A stretch of DNA of 64,000 nt from Polynucleobacter sp. MWH-Aus1W21 (lineage in GTDB: Bacteria; Pseudomonadota; Gammaproteobacteria; Burkholderiales; Burkholderiaceae). Shown one piece after another: positions 24,726 through 33,349 of this stretch (within the stretch, counting starts at the first letter, position 1; the number at the start of each line of letters is the position of its first letter). The stretch spans positions 930,001 through 994,000 of the forward strand of contig NZ_CP061287.1 of NCBI RefSeq assembly GCF_018687275.1, read 5' to 3'. Both the position numbers and the translations under genes were made by a program. A model generated the notes under the pieces. It did no database searches and was not told the origin of the DNA. It was given only the letters and a program-made list of their open reading frames with translations.

Positions 24726-25628
24726 TTAGCTCCAGGCTCTCGATACAGCATCGATTAAATGTTGGTTACTTAGGTGACTATAGCGCCTCGCCATAGAGGG
24801 GCTTTTTTGCCCAAGCTGAGCCATTACTGTGGCCTCATTCGCATTAGCTTGTGATAGCAGGCTGGCTGCCACATGGCGCAGGAGGTGGAAGCAGGTGAGC
24901 TTTTTTTCGAGACCTGCGTCTTTCACAGCGGACTTATATGACCTTACAAAATAGTGCTTTCCAAAGACTAGGTCAGAGGGTTGGTGCTGGGCCCGCTTTA
25001 GCCTTTGAAGTTGCTCCAAAGCGCTTGGCGAGAGGGCACAGGAGTAGGCCGAGCCGTTCTTAGATGTTGGCACACTGATCAATTTCCGTTCAAAATTGAT
25101 ATCAGACCACTTTAGTTTGCGTAAATTCCCAAGGCGCAGGCCTGTACTGGCGGCCGTGGCAATAATGGCCGGTAGAGGCTTCCATCGGGCTAATCCGGCG
25201 ACCAAAATCAGCCTATCAATCTCGTCCTTTGTAATTTCGATATAGCGCGCATTATCTTCACGTTGCTTGGTGACAAACTTTGTGGGTGATTGATATGAGC
25301 GAGGAAGTAGGTAGCGTTCCTTTGCCATCTTAGTTAGGCTTGGGAAGGCCATCAGAAGTTTGTTGATGGTTGCAGGTGCCAAAGGCTCGCCAGTCGATAC
25401 AACACGTCTAATGACATTAGGCGGCTTGCCCGAGCGAATAACTTTGGATTTGCCGGCAGCCATGTAGACACCGAGCGCGCGCTCTATATCCTCGGGAGTG
25501 ATATCGACCCATGGCTTATTGCCAAGCTGCTCAATCCAAAATTTACTGCGGGTAACAAAAGAATGATCGGGGCCCTTGTAGGCTGCGATCAGCTTAGTGG
25601 CGGTATCGCCAAAAAGAACCTTATCCAT
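24726..25628 (-). CDS. Tyrosine recombinase (integrase) next to tRNA-Asn
   Basis: A 300-residue phage-type integrase. The N-terminal SAM-like core-binding domain (WIEQLGNKPWVDITPEDIERAL) is followed by the catalytic domain. Its Arg I is in TGLRLGNLRKLKW, the box II motif is HLLRH, and the nucleophile Tyr is in MARRYSHLS. The start at 25628 is chosen because AAGGAG at 25638-25643 lies 9 bp upstream. A TTG at 25664 gives 12 more residues without a ribosome site. It points away from the tRNA-Asn, 86 bp from its CCA end, and should recombine within the 47-bp tRNA repeat. Confidence 0.92.
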   Translation of the reverse strand: MDKVLFGDTATKLIAAYKGPDHSFVTRSKFWIEQLGNKPWVDITPEDIERALGVYMAAGKSKVIRSGKPPNVIRRVVSTGEPLAPATINKLLMAFPSLTKMAKERYLLPRSYQSPTKFVTKQREDNARYIEITKDEIDRLILVAGLARWKPLPAIIATAASTGLRLGNLRKLKWSDINFERKLISVPTSKNGSAYSCALSPSALEQLQRLKRAQHQPSDLVFGKHYFVRSYKSAVKDAGLEKKLTCFHLLRHVAASLLSQANANEATVMAQLGQKSPSMARRYSHLSNQHLIDAVSRAWS

Positions 25629-25691
25629 ATTCCAAAACTCCTTAGTCTTTACGTTCAGGTCCAACGGAGAAGTCCGTCGAACTAATGACCG

Positions 25692-25707
25692 CCGTGGTGG
25701 GCGACTA
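25692..25707 (-). repeat. 16-bp inverted repeat, attachment-site copy
   Basis: Exact reverse complement of 24092-24107. It sits 6 bp from the start of the 47-bp attachment repeat (25713) and upstream of the integrase gene, as expected of an integrase arm site or an operator for integrase expression. Confidence 0.65.
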
Positions 25708-25714
25708 AAGTGTT

Positions 25715-25790
25715 TGGCTCCTCGACCTGGGCTCGAACCAGGGACCTACGGATTAACAGTCCGGCGCTCTACCGACTGAGCTATCGAGGA
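25715..25790 (-). tRNA. tRNA-Asn (GTT anticodon)
   Basis: On the minus strand 76 bases fold into a full cloverleaf. The acceptor arms are TCCTCGA / TCGAGGA, the D arm AGCTCAGTCGGTAGAGC, the anticodon loop CTGTTAA with GTT, the T arm GGTTCGAGCC, discriminator G, and an encoded CCA. It is the intact copy; its 3' 45 bases serve as the attachment site of the adjacent element. Confidence 0.97.
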
Positions 25791-25811
25791 ATAAGCCGAT
25801 ATTATAGCAAG

Positions 25812-26696
25812 ATGAAATCACAACTTCCTACTTCTGTGCAGATCCCTAAGGTACTGACTATTGCTGGGTCAGATAGTGGCGGCGGGGCGGGGCTCCAAGC
25901 TGACCTCAAGGTCATTACTGCCTTGGGTGGCTATGGTATGTCTGTTATTACCGCCATTACCGCCCAAAACACCTTGGGTGTTACGCGGATTCAGGATGTG
26001 GATCTTGATGTGGTTGAGTCTCAAATTGATGCTGTTTTATTAGATATTGGTGTCGATATTGTCAAAATTGGCATGTTGGCAAGCCCGGAAATAGTAAAAA
26101 CTGTTGCCAAATCTTTACGCAAACACGGCGTAAAACGCATTGTTCTTGATCCGGTATTACGTGCTACTTCCGGCGCAAGTTTGGGGGGTGACGATACTGC
26201 GCAGGCCATGATCTCCGAATTATTTCCACTTTCTATATTGGTTACGCCTAATTTAGATGAGGCATCACTTTTGCTTGGTCGTGATATTGCCGGTCCCAAT
26301 GAATTTAAGCGGGCTGCCGAAGAATTGCTCGATATGGGGCCGCAAGCGGTATTGATTAAAGGTGGACATCTTGATGCCACACACACTCAAATTACAGACT
26401 ACTTAATGTGGCGCACTATCGAGGATGGTTTGGAAGTAGTTCAGACAAAAGAATTCAAACACTATCGCGTCAATACGGCAAACACCCATGGCACGGGTTG
26501 TTCATTGGCATCTGCAATTGCTACATATTTGGCAGATGGCCATGATCTGAGTCATGCGGTTGCAAAGGCAATTGCCTATGTAGAGGCAGGATTAGAGGCA
26601 GGTCGTTTCTTAAGCATAGGCGAAGGTCCTGGACCTTTATGGCATATGCATGACTTCTATCCAACCGCGCTACTGGATGAAAAAGATAAGTACTAA
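25812..26696 (+). CDS. thiD: Hydroxymethylpyrimidine / phosphomethylpyrimidine kinase
   Basis: A 294-residue ribokinase-fold enzyme that phosphorylates HMP and HMP-P in thiamine synthesis. The start MKSQLPTS is at 25812. A longer frame would run antisense through tRNA-Asn. IAGSDSGGGAGLQADLK is the substrate- and ATP-site N-terminus, VLDPVLRATSGASL the middle motif, and NTHGTGCSLASAIA near residue 230 carries the catalytic base and anion hole. It is divergent from the tRNA with 21 bp between, and convergent with the thi operon at a shared hairpin. It is not under the TPP riboswitch visible here. Confidence 0.95.
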   Translation: MKSQLPTSVQIPKVLTIAGSDSGGGAGLQADLKVITALGGYGMSVITAITAQNTLGVTRIQDVDLDVVESQIDAVLLDIGVDIVKIGMLASPEIVKTVAKSLRKHGVKRIVLDPVLRATSGASLGGDDTAQAMISELFPLSILVTPNLDEASLLLGRDIAGPNEFKRAAEELLDMGPQAVLIKGGHLDATHTQITDYLMWRTIEDGLEVVQTKEFKHYRVNTANTHGTGCSLASAIATYLADGHDLSHAVAKAIAYVEAGLEAGRFLSIGEGPGPLWHMHDFYPTALLDEKDKY

Positions 26697-26720
26697 AAAA
26701 TATTGTTAAAGATATTTTTT
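26695..26720. terminator. Bidirectional terminator between thiD and thiE
   Basis: AAAAAATAT (26695-26703) pairs with ATATTTTTT (26712-26720). The stem is A/T only but symmetric, and lies exactly between the converging stops of thiD and thiE. Confidence 0.6.
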
Positions 26721-26721
26721 C

Positions 26722-27648
26722 TTAAGCTTGCATCAAATCTTGCAATTGTTTCACTGCAGCCTTGGGGTCCTTGGCTTGCGTGATAGCCCTCACTACAGCT
26801 ACCGATCCAACGCCACTCTTAGCCACTGCATGAATGCTATCTTGATCAATGCCTCCAATGGCTACCAGGGGATAGTGGCTCATTAACTTGGCGTATTGAT
26901 ATAGGCGTCCAAGTCCTTGAGGAGCAGTAGGCATCTTCTTGAGGTTTGTCGGAAACACTGCACCCATAGCAATATAGCTTGGACAAAAACGATCGGCATA
27001 TGCAAGCTCTGCGTATCCATGGGTACTTAAGCCTAAACGCAAACCTGCCGCTCGAATCTCATCTAAGTCAGCGGCTTCCATGTCTTCTTGACCTAAATGC
27101 ACGCCATATGCACCAGCATCAATTGCTTCTTGCCAATAATCATTAATAAATAGCAGTGTTTTGCTATCTTTAACTGCGGCAACAGATTCTTTAATTTGTT
27201 TTCTAATCTTAGACTTATCTTCAGATTTAAAACGTAATTGCACCGTCGGAATCTCTGCGTCAACCATGCGTTTTACCCAATCAGAATCAGGCATCACACC
27301 ATATAAACCTAAGCGTTTAGGACACTCTTTGAACGCATTAGGGTTCATATTGCGAGTCCATGGCAGCAAATCAAAGTGCTCTGGTCTGTTAGGCCATTTA
27401 AAAGGGTTAAAGCCGCCATCTTGCAAAGTCATACGTGACCAAGCTTTGCCAAGAGTTTTGGCGTCAGATTCAATAAATCCCATTTCAATAGCAGCCAAAG
27501 CGCCAGCTAGCTCGTAATGATCGACTGCTGCTTCATTATCAATTTGTGGCGGTGGTGTATTTAAGCTGAAGGCTGGAATTGGAATGCATAGATCTGCATT
27601 ACGATGCGCTGCAACTATTTGGTCGGCAAGATCACGAATCAGACTCAT
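26722..27648 (-). CDS. thiE: Thiamine-phosphate synthase with an N-terminal extension
   Basis: A 308-residue protein. Residues 110-305 are a standard ThiE barrel that joins HMP-PP and thiazole phosphate: VQLRFK, FINDYWQEAIDAGAYGVHLGQED, GLSTHGYAEL, MGAVFPT and VAIGGI are all present. The first 105 residues (AAHRNADLCIPIPAFSLNTP to PWTRNMNPNAF) are extra relative to the usual ~210-residue ThiE and match no domain I know. I recall longer ThiE proteins in Burkholderiales. It is the last gene of the thiC-O-S-G-E operon, 22 bp after thiG. Confidence 0.88.
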   Translation of the reverse strand: MSLIRDLADQIVAAHRNADLCIPIPAFSLNTPPPQIDNEAAVDHYELAGALAAIEMGFIESDAKTLGKAWSRMTLQDGGFNPFKWPNRPEHFDLLPWTRNMNPNAFKECPKRLGLYGVMPDSDWVKRMVDAEIPTVQLRFKSEDKSKIRKQIKESVAAVKDSKTLLFINDYWQEAIDAGAYGVHLGQEDMEAADLDEIRAAGLRLGLSTHGYAELAYADRFCPSYIAMGAVFPTNLKKMPTAPQGLGRLYQYAKLMSHYPLVAIGGIDQDSIHAVAKSGVGSVAVVRAITQAKDPKAAVKQLQDLMQA

Positions 27649-27670
27649 TAGTTCAGTGTACTTAACTTCA

Positions 27671-28489
27671 TTACGAATGGTGCCAAAAAGGCGTGCCTAC
27701 CAATGGCGTACTGGCTTGAGCGGATTCTTGTGGTTTCATGGCGCCCGATAAATAGGCTGCACGTCCTGCATCCACAGCCATAGCAAAGGACTTGGCCATG
27801 ACTACAGGATCATCAGCTAATGCAACAGCAGTATTGAGTAGTACACCATCAAAACCCCATTCCATGACCGTGCATGCGTGAGAAGGGAGGCCTAAGCCAG
27901 CATCAACTAAGAGCGGCACCTTCAAACGATCGCGCAAGAGTTTCATGGCGTATGGGTTTAATGGTCCCTGGCCAGTTCCAATGGGTGCAGCCCATGGCAT
28001 TACTGCTTGGCAACCGACATCCACAAGACGTTGACACAAAATGAGATCTTCGGTGCAATACGGCAGAACTTTGAAGCCATCTTTGATTAAAGTCTCAGCT
28101 GTTTGCACCAAACGCAAAACATCAGGCTGTAAGGTGTAGTCATCGCCAATGAGCTCTAACTTAATCCAATCAGTTTCAAAAACTTCACGTGCCATTTGTG
28201 CGGTTGTGATGACTTCTTGGGGGCTATGGCAACCAGCGGTATTTGGCAAAACAGGTACAGCCATCTTTTTGAGTAAATCCCAAAAGCCACTATGCGCTTC
28301 AGCCGTTGAGGTGCCCTGGCGACGCAAGCTGACTGTAATCATGGCGGGATTGGAGATGCGAACAGCATTTTCCAAAACTTGTGGAGAAGGGTAGCGTGAG
28401 GTGCCCAGCAATAAACGGCTAGCAAAGCTCTCGCCATACAGTACAAGAGTATCGGCGCTATTAAGCTTGCTGGGTAATGGAGCGTTCAT
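27671..28489 (-). CDS. thiG: Thiazole synthase
   Basis: A 272-residue barrel enzyme that builds the thiazole phosphate from deoxyxylulose phosphate, dehydroglycine and ThiS thiocarboxylate. [21 protein letters not shown], then the lysine in [17 protein letters not shown] (imine-forming), [12 protein letters not shown], and [12 protein letters not shown] and [10 protein letters not shown] are family signatures. It follows thiS by 23 bp. The supply of dehydroglycine by ThiO fits the aerobic version of the pathway. Confidence 0.95.
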   Translation of the reverse strand: MNAPLPSKLNSADTLVLYGESFASRLLLGTSRYPSPQVLENAVRISNPAMITVSLRRQGTSTAEAHSGFWDLLKKMAVPVLPNTAGCHSPQEVITTAQMAREVFETDWIKLELIGDDYTLQPDVLRLVQTAETLIKDGFKVLPYCTEDLILCQRLVDVGCQAVMPWAAPIGTGQGPLNPYAMKLLRDRLKVPLLVDAGLGLPSHACTVMEWGFDGVLLNTAVALADDPVVMAKSFAMAVDAGRAAYLSGAMKPQESAQASTPLVGTPFWHHS

Positions 28490-28512
28490 ATCAAGATCGG
28501 TTCGTTATTGCA

Positions 28513-28710
28513 TCACCCACCAGTAACGGGGGCGATTATTTCAATTTGGTCATTCTCATTTAAGACAAACTCAGCATGCTTTGTCTTAGGTACAAAATTC
28601 AGATTCACGGCAACAGCGTAGGGTGGCTTCGCGTCAATCAATGCCAGCGCATCGCTCACCAAGCTTTGACTTGGCAAGTCATACTCCACTTTATTAACGA
28701 TCACGCGCAT
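28513..28710 (-). CDS. thiS: Sulfur carrier protein ThiS
   Basis: A 65-residue ubiquitin-like protein ending in the diagnostic GG (IIAPVTGG), which is adenylated and converted to the thiocarboxylate used by ThiG. The start overlaps the end of thiO by 10 bp. The size and beta-grasp pattern are normal for the family. Confidence 0.93.
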   Translation of the reverse strand: MRVIVNKVEYDLPSQSLVSDALALIDAKPPYAVAVNLNFVPKTKHAEFVLNENDQIEIIAPVTGG

Positions 28711-29852
28711 ATGGCCTCTACTTGATTGTCAATTTGCGTAATGCTTAGACCCAATTCCAATGCAGTCTTGCTTGAGTCTTGCTCTAACACTTGTAAGGCG
28801 CAATCTAAAACAGCTGGCGCAATCATAAAACCATGGCGATAAAGTCCATTGATCAACATCAAATCTACCAGCCCTTTATCTTTTTTCATCCGGATTTCCG
28901 GTAGATTATTTTTTAAAGTAGGGCGACATTGTGTTGCCATTTCTAAAATACGTGCTTCAGCAAAACCACTGTGAATGGTATAGACCGCACTAAGTAACTC
29001 CATCGCAGATCGCACACTCATCTCAGACAGATCATCGGATTCAATTTCAGTGGCGCCCACCACATAGACGTCATTTTCTTTCGGGGCAATGTAGATTGGG
29101 TAGCGCGGGTGAATTAATCTCGTTGGACGGCGCAGTTTTACCTCTGGAGCATAGAGTCGAATCACTTCGCCGCGAACACCACGTAAGGCGTTAGGTTTGT
29201 CACCAGTAGACCAAGCATCTTTAGCGCCAGTACCGCGACAATCAATCACTGCTTGATAGTCCGATTGCTTGCGCAGCTCTTGCGGGTCAACTTCTGTGTG
29301 CCAGTGGCAATTTACCTTCAATATCTTGAGTTCACTAGCAAGTGCCTCTAGTAGTTGACGATTGTCCAGCTGTCCTTCGTTTGGCAAGTACAGCCCCTGA
29401 TTAAAGCGATCAGCAACACCAGGCTCCAACTCACGCAAAGTTTCATTACTTAACTTTTGCGGTGAGCTGAGCTCAGAGTTCGCACGACAGTTTTTCTCTA
29501 GGTGAGCGGTAAAGCGCTCAGCATCACTAGCATCTTGTCGATGCCAAATAATCAAAGTGCCGTCTTGCTGGAAGAAGACCGATTCAGATAGTTCAGAAAT
29601 CAGTTCTTTCCAGCGAGGTAAGCTATACAAGCCCATGCGCACAACAGACTCTTCGGTGATGGCAGATTCAGCAAGAGGAGCCAGCATCGCAGCTGCAATG
29701 CGTGCTGCAGCATGAGCCGCATCTGGGCCGCCTTTTTCAAATAGATCAACTTGAGATCCACCTTTAGCAAGCGCAAGGGCTAGCAAGCGACCCATTAGGC
29801 CGCCGCCAACAATTGCATACTTTCCGTTAGAGAGCTTCAAGTTATCTGCCAT
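28701..29852 (-). CDS. thiO: Glycine oxidase
   Basis: A 383-residue FAD-dependent amine oxidase. AIVGGGLMGRLLALALAKGG near residue 13 is the dinucleotide-binding loop. The DAO-family core follows (AAARIAAAMLAPLAE, GVRGEVIRLYAPEV), with the typical C-terminal LINGLYRHGFMIAPAVLD. It oxidises glycine to dehydroglycine for ThiG, using oxygen. It is 15 bp after thiC and overlaps thiS. This enzyme instead of ThiH points to an aerobic thiazole pathway. Confidence 0.93.
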   Translation of the reverse strand: MADNLKLSNGKYAIVGGGLMGRLLALALAKGGSQVDLFEKGGPDAAHAAARIAAAMLAPLAESAITEESVVRMGLYSLPRWKELISELSESVFFQQDGTLIIWHRQDASDAERFTAHLEKNCRANSELSSPQKLSNETLRELEPGVADRFNQGLYLPNEGQLDNRQLLEALASELKILKVNCHWHTEVDPQELRKQSDYQAVIDCRGTGAKDAWSTGDKPNALRGVRGEVIRLYAPEVKLRRPTRLIHPRYPIYIAPKENDVYVVGATEIESDDLSEMSVRSAMELLSAVYTIHSGFAEARILEMATQCRPTLKNNLPEIRMKKDKGLVDLMLINGLYRHGFMIAPAVLDCALQVLEQDSSKTALELGLSITQIDNQVEAICA

Positions 29853-29867
29853 TACAAAGCTTGATAA

Positions 29868-31817
<1,950 letters not shown>

Positions 31818-31854
31818 CTAGCTGTTTTAGATGGACGAAACCGGGTGTCGGTCT

Positions 31855-31945
31855 GATGTAACTCCCCACGCCAGCATTACCTGGATCGGGTTAAAGGGTC
31901 TTTCTCAGCGCCTTCAGACTAAAAACCTCCGAAGGGCACCCCTGT
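31855..31945 (-). promoter_or_regulatory. TPP riboswitch before thiC
   Basis: Read on the minus strand, the leader holds GGGGTGCC, then CTGAGAAAGACCC, CCGATCCAGGTAATGCTGGCG and GGGGAG in the order and spacing of the Thi-box aptamer. It ends about 45 bases before the thiC start. That leaves room for a platform that hides the AGGAG site or ends transcription, so thiC-O-S-G-E should be switched off by thiamine diphosphate. Confidence 0.95.
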
Positions 31946-32038
31946 TTCATCCTTAATAAGGATTTAACCACGAATTGGGGGATCGATGCATGACTAACAT
32001 CAAGCAGGAGTCACAACAGGCAAATAAGGGCGAATCCC

Positions 32039-32872
32039 TTATTTATTGCGACGCAATATGAAGTCTGCCGTTACAAAAGCGGCGTCAGAGGTGAATTCGT
32101 CAGCCAATATCCTGGCGGCAGCCTCCGCAAGGGAGATTTCTATAAAGCCGCTGACTTCGCCGTCGTGATTCATTGGGACGAAGTTATCAGTCAATTCTAG
32201 GTCGTAAACATAGAGCTGCTCATCATGAAAACCCCTGTTAAGGGATGGGCGACGCATATGAATGCGTCCAACAGGCTCGATCTGTTCTGCAATTTGCTCG
32301 GGTACGCCAGCCTCTTCCCAAAGTTCACGACGCGCACTTACCCAAGGTGTTTCATCGGCGGTAATGCCGCCAGCTGCTAAGTTATCTAACTTGCCTGGAT
32401 CGGTAGGCTTGGTTTCACTACGCCTACCCAACCAAATCTTATTGCCTTGCGTGTAGCCGTTGATATGCGTTGCCATGCTACGAAACCCAAACGTGCGAAA
32501 TGCAGCTCGTTCCATGCGAAAGTACTTGTGACCATTTTGATCCACCCATGCAAAGTCTTCATTTCGCCAGCCGGGAATAAATCCACCTACGCGCATGCGA
32601 TTGGCTAACTGGTAAAGACTGTTTGATAAGTCTTTTGGTTTACCTAATTGAATTGTCAGCTTGTCATGACTAATTGCAATTAGTGGAATAGATTCTTTTT
32701 GTAATGACTCTTCTAAATAGGCGGTGAAGTCTGGATTGAGGTGTCCAATAAGCTGCTCACCTATTGCGCCGCGGGATAAATAGATTGGCAAAAAATCTGC
32801 CGGAGCAGATCGCGCCGTATTTTGGAGCATTTCCTCAAGGGCGGCTAGCGTACTGGTTGAAAGGCTGGTCAT
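32039..32872 (-). CDS. Nudix hydrolase with DUF4743 N-terminal domain
   Basis: A 277-residue protein. The N-terminal DUF4743 region (about 40-120) leads to a Nudix domain whose box is complete: G-x5-E-x7-REL-x-EEAG in GITADETPWVSARRELWEEAGV. DUF4743-Nudix proteins resemble the phosphatase part of yeast Tnr3, which acts on damaged oxy- and oxo-thiamine diphosphates. The position next to the thiamine riboswitch operon fits that role. The start is uncertain. ATG 32872 is chosen over GTG 32908, and neither has a clear ribosome site. Confidence 0.85.
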   Translation of the reverse strand: MTSLSTSTLAALEEMLQNTARSAPADFLPIYLSRGAIGEQLIGHLNPDFTAYLEESLQKESIPLIAISHDKLTIQLGKPKDLSNSLYQLANRMRVGGFIPGWRNEDFAWVDQNGHKYFRMERAAFRTFGFRSMATHINGYTQGNKIWLGRRSETKPTDPGKLDNLAAGGITADETPWVSARRELWEEAGVPEQIAEQIEPVGRIHMRRPSLNRGFHDEQLYVYDLELTDNFVPMNHDGEVSGFIEISLAEAAARILADEFTSDAAFVTADFILRRNK

Positions 32873-33037
32873 GGGACTAAGTGTAAGGGAACTCGGCTCT
32901 CTTAACACATAACTGCGGCTGCATTACCTTAAATAGTTGTAAGAAATTACAAAAGAAGGGGGATTACTTTTTGCACACAATTTAGGCAAGCTAGGTCAGC
33001 CTATACAAATCTGTGACTTACGAAAACTTTTGGGGAT

Positions 33038-33060
33038 TTATCCACAATGCCTGTGGATAA
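33038..33060. promoter_or_regulatory. Pair of inverted perfect DnaA boxes
   Basis: TTATCCACA at 33038-33046 and its reverse complement TGTGGATAA at 33052-33060 are separated by 5 bp. Both equal the strict DnaA-box consensus. They lie in the gap between the Nudix gene and tRNA-Arg. There is no dnaA, dnaN or AT-rich unwinding region beside them, so this is more likely a DnaA titration or regulatory site than an origin. Confidence 0.65.
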
Positions 33061-33074
33061 GTATGAAGAATTTT

Positions 33075-33149
33075 TGGTCCCGCCGACAGGAATCGAACCT
33101 GTATCCCACGCTTAGGAGGCATGTGCACTATCCATTGTGCTACGGCGAG
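33075..33149 (-). tRNA. tRNA-Arg (CCT anticodon)
   Basis: On the minus strand a 75-base cloverleaf has acceptor arms CTCGCCG / CGGCGGG (one G-T pair), the D arm AGCACAATGGATAGTGC, and the anticodon loop CTCCTAA with CCT. The T arm is CAGGTTCGATTCCTG, with discriminator A and an encoded CCA. The 5' end could be one base longer. Confidence 0.95.
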
Positions 33150-33205
33150 GTGCTATAAAAATTAAAAGTGTGTTAGGTAGATTTTAATGAATCACCATTT
33201 AATAA

Positions 33206-33349
33206 CTACCATCCACATAGAGCCCAAACCTGATTGGTAACAGCCACCATCATATCTGGTGCAAGGTACATTGAAAAAACAAATAACAGCACAAAAAAAC
33301 CAAACCCATAGGAAATGATTTTCCAAATTGCCGGTTTTTTCTTAGGCAT
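33206..33349 (-). CDS. 47-residue membrane protein coupled to the MFS carrier
   Basis: A short gene starting MPKKKPAIWKIISYGFGFF and ending VTNQVWALCGW. It has a basic N-terminus and one strong membrane helix (about residues 10-31), so it should sit in the inner membrane with its N-terminus inside. Its ATG overlaps the stop of the MFS gene by 8 bp (ATGCCTAA), which implies translational coupling. It may stabilise or regulate that transporter. I know no named family. It is too short for routine ORF calling. Confidence 0.65.
   Translation of the reverse strand: MPKKKPAIWKIISYGFGFFVLLFVFSMYLAPDMMVAVTNQVWALCGW

Larger units (their letters stand above)
8230..25759. mobile_element. Putative integrated element at tRNA-Asn, about 17.5 kb
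   Basis: The span is bounded by perfect 47-bp direct repeats of the tRNA-Asn 3' end (8230-8276 and 25713-25759). A tyrosine integrase lies just inside the tRNA-proximal end, which is the standard layout of a tRNA-targeted integrative element. The right 5.3 kb (20351-25628) has mobile-element genes: integrase, family A polymerase, DUF5681 and a winged helix. The left 12 kb carries metal, redox and cyclic-di-GMP cargo. I see no relaxase, type IV secretion, capsid or terminase large subunit, so transfer would need a helper or is lost. The cargo could instead be older chromosome trapped between successive insertions. Confidence 0.6.

Noticed and set aside
25710..25811. An N-terminal extension of ThiD reading back from 25812
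   Set aside because: The extra 34 codons run antisense through tRNA-Asn; the ThiD domain starts soon after the ATG at 25812.
33038..33060. A replication origin at the paired DnaA boxes
   Set aside because: Only two boxes are present and dnaA, dnaN or an obvious AT-rich unwinding region are not adjacent.
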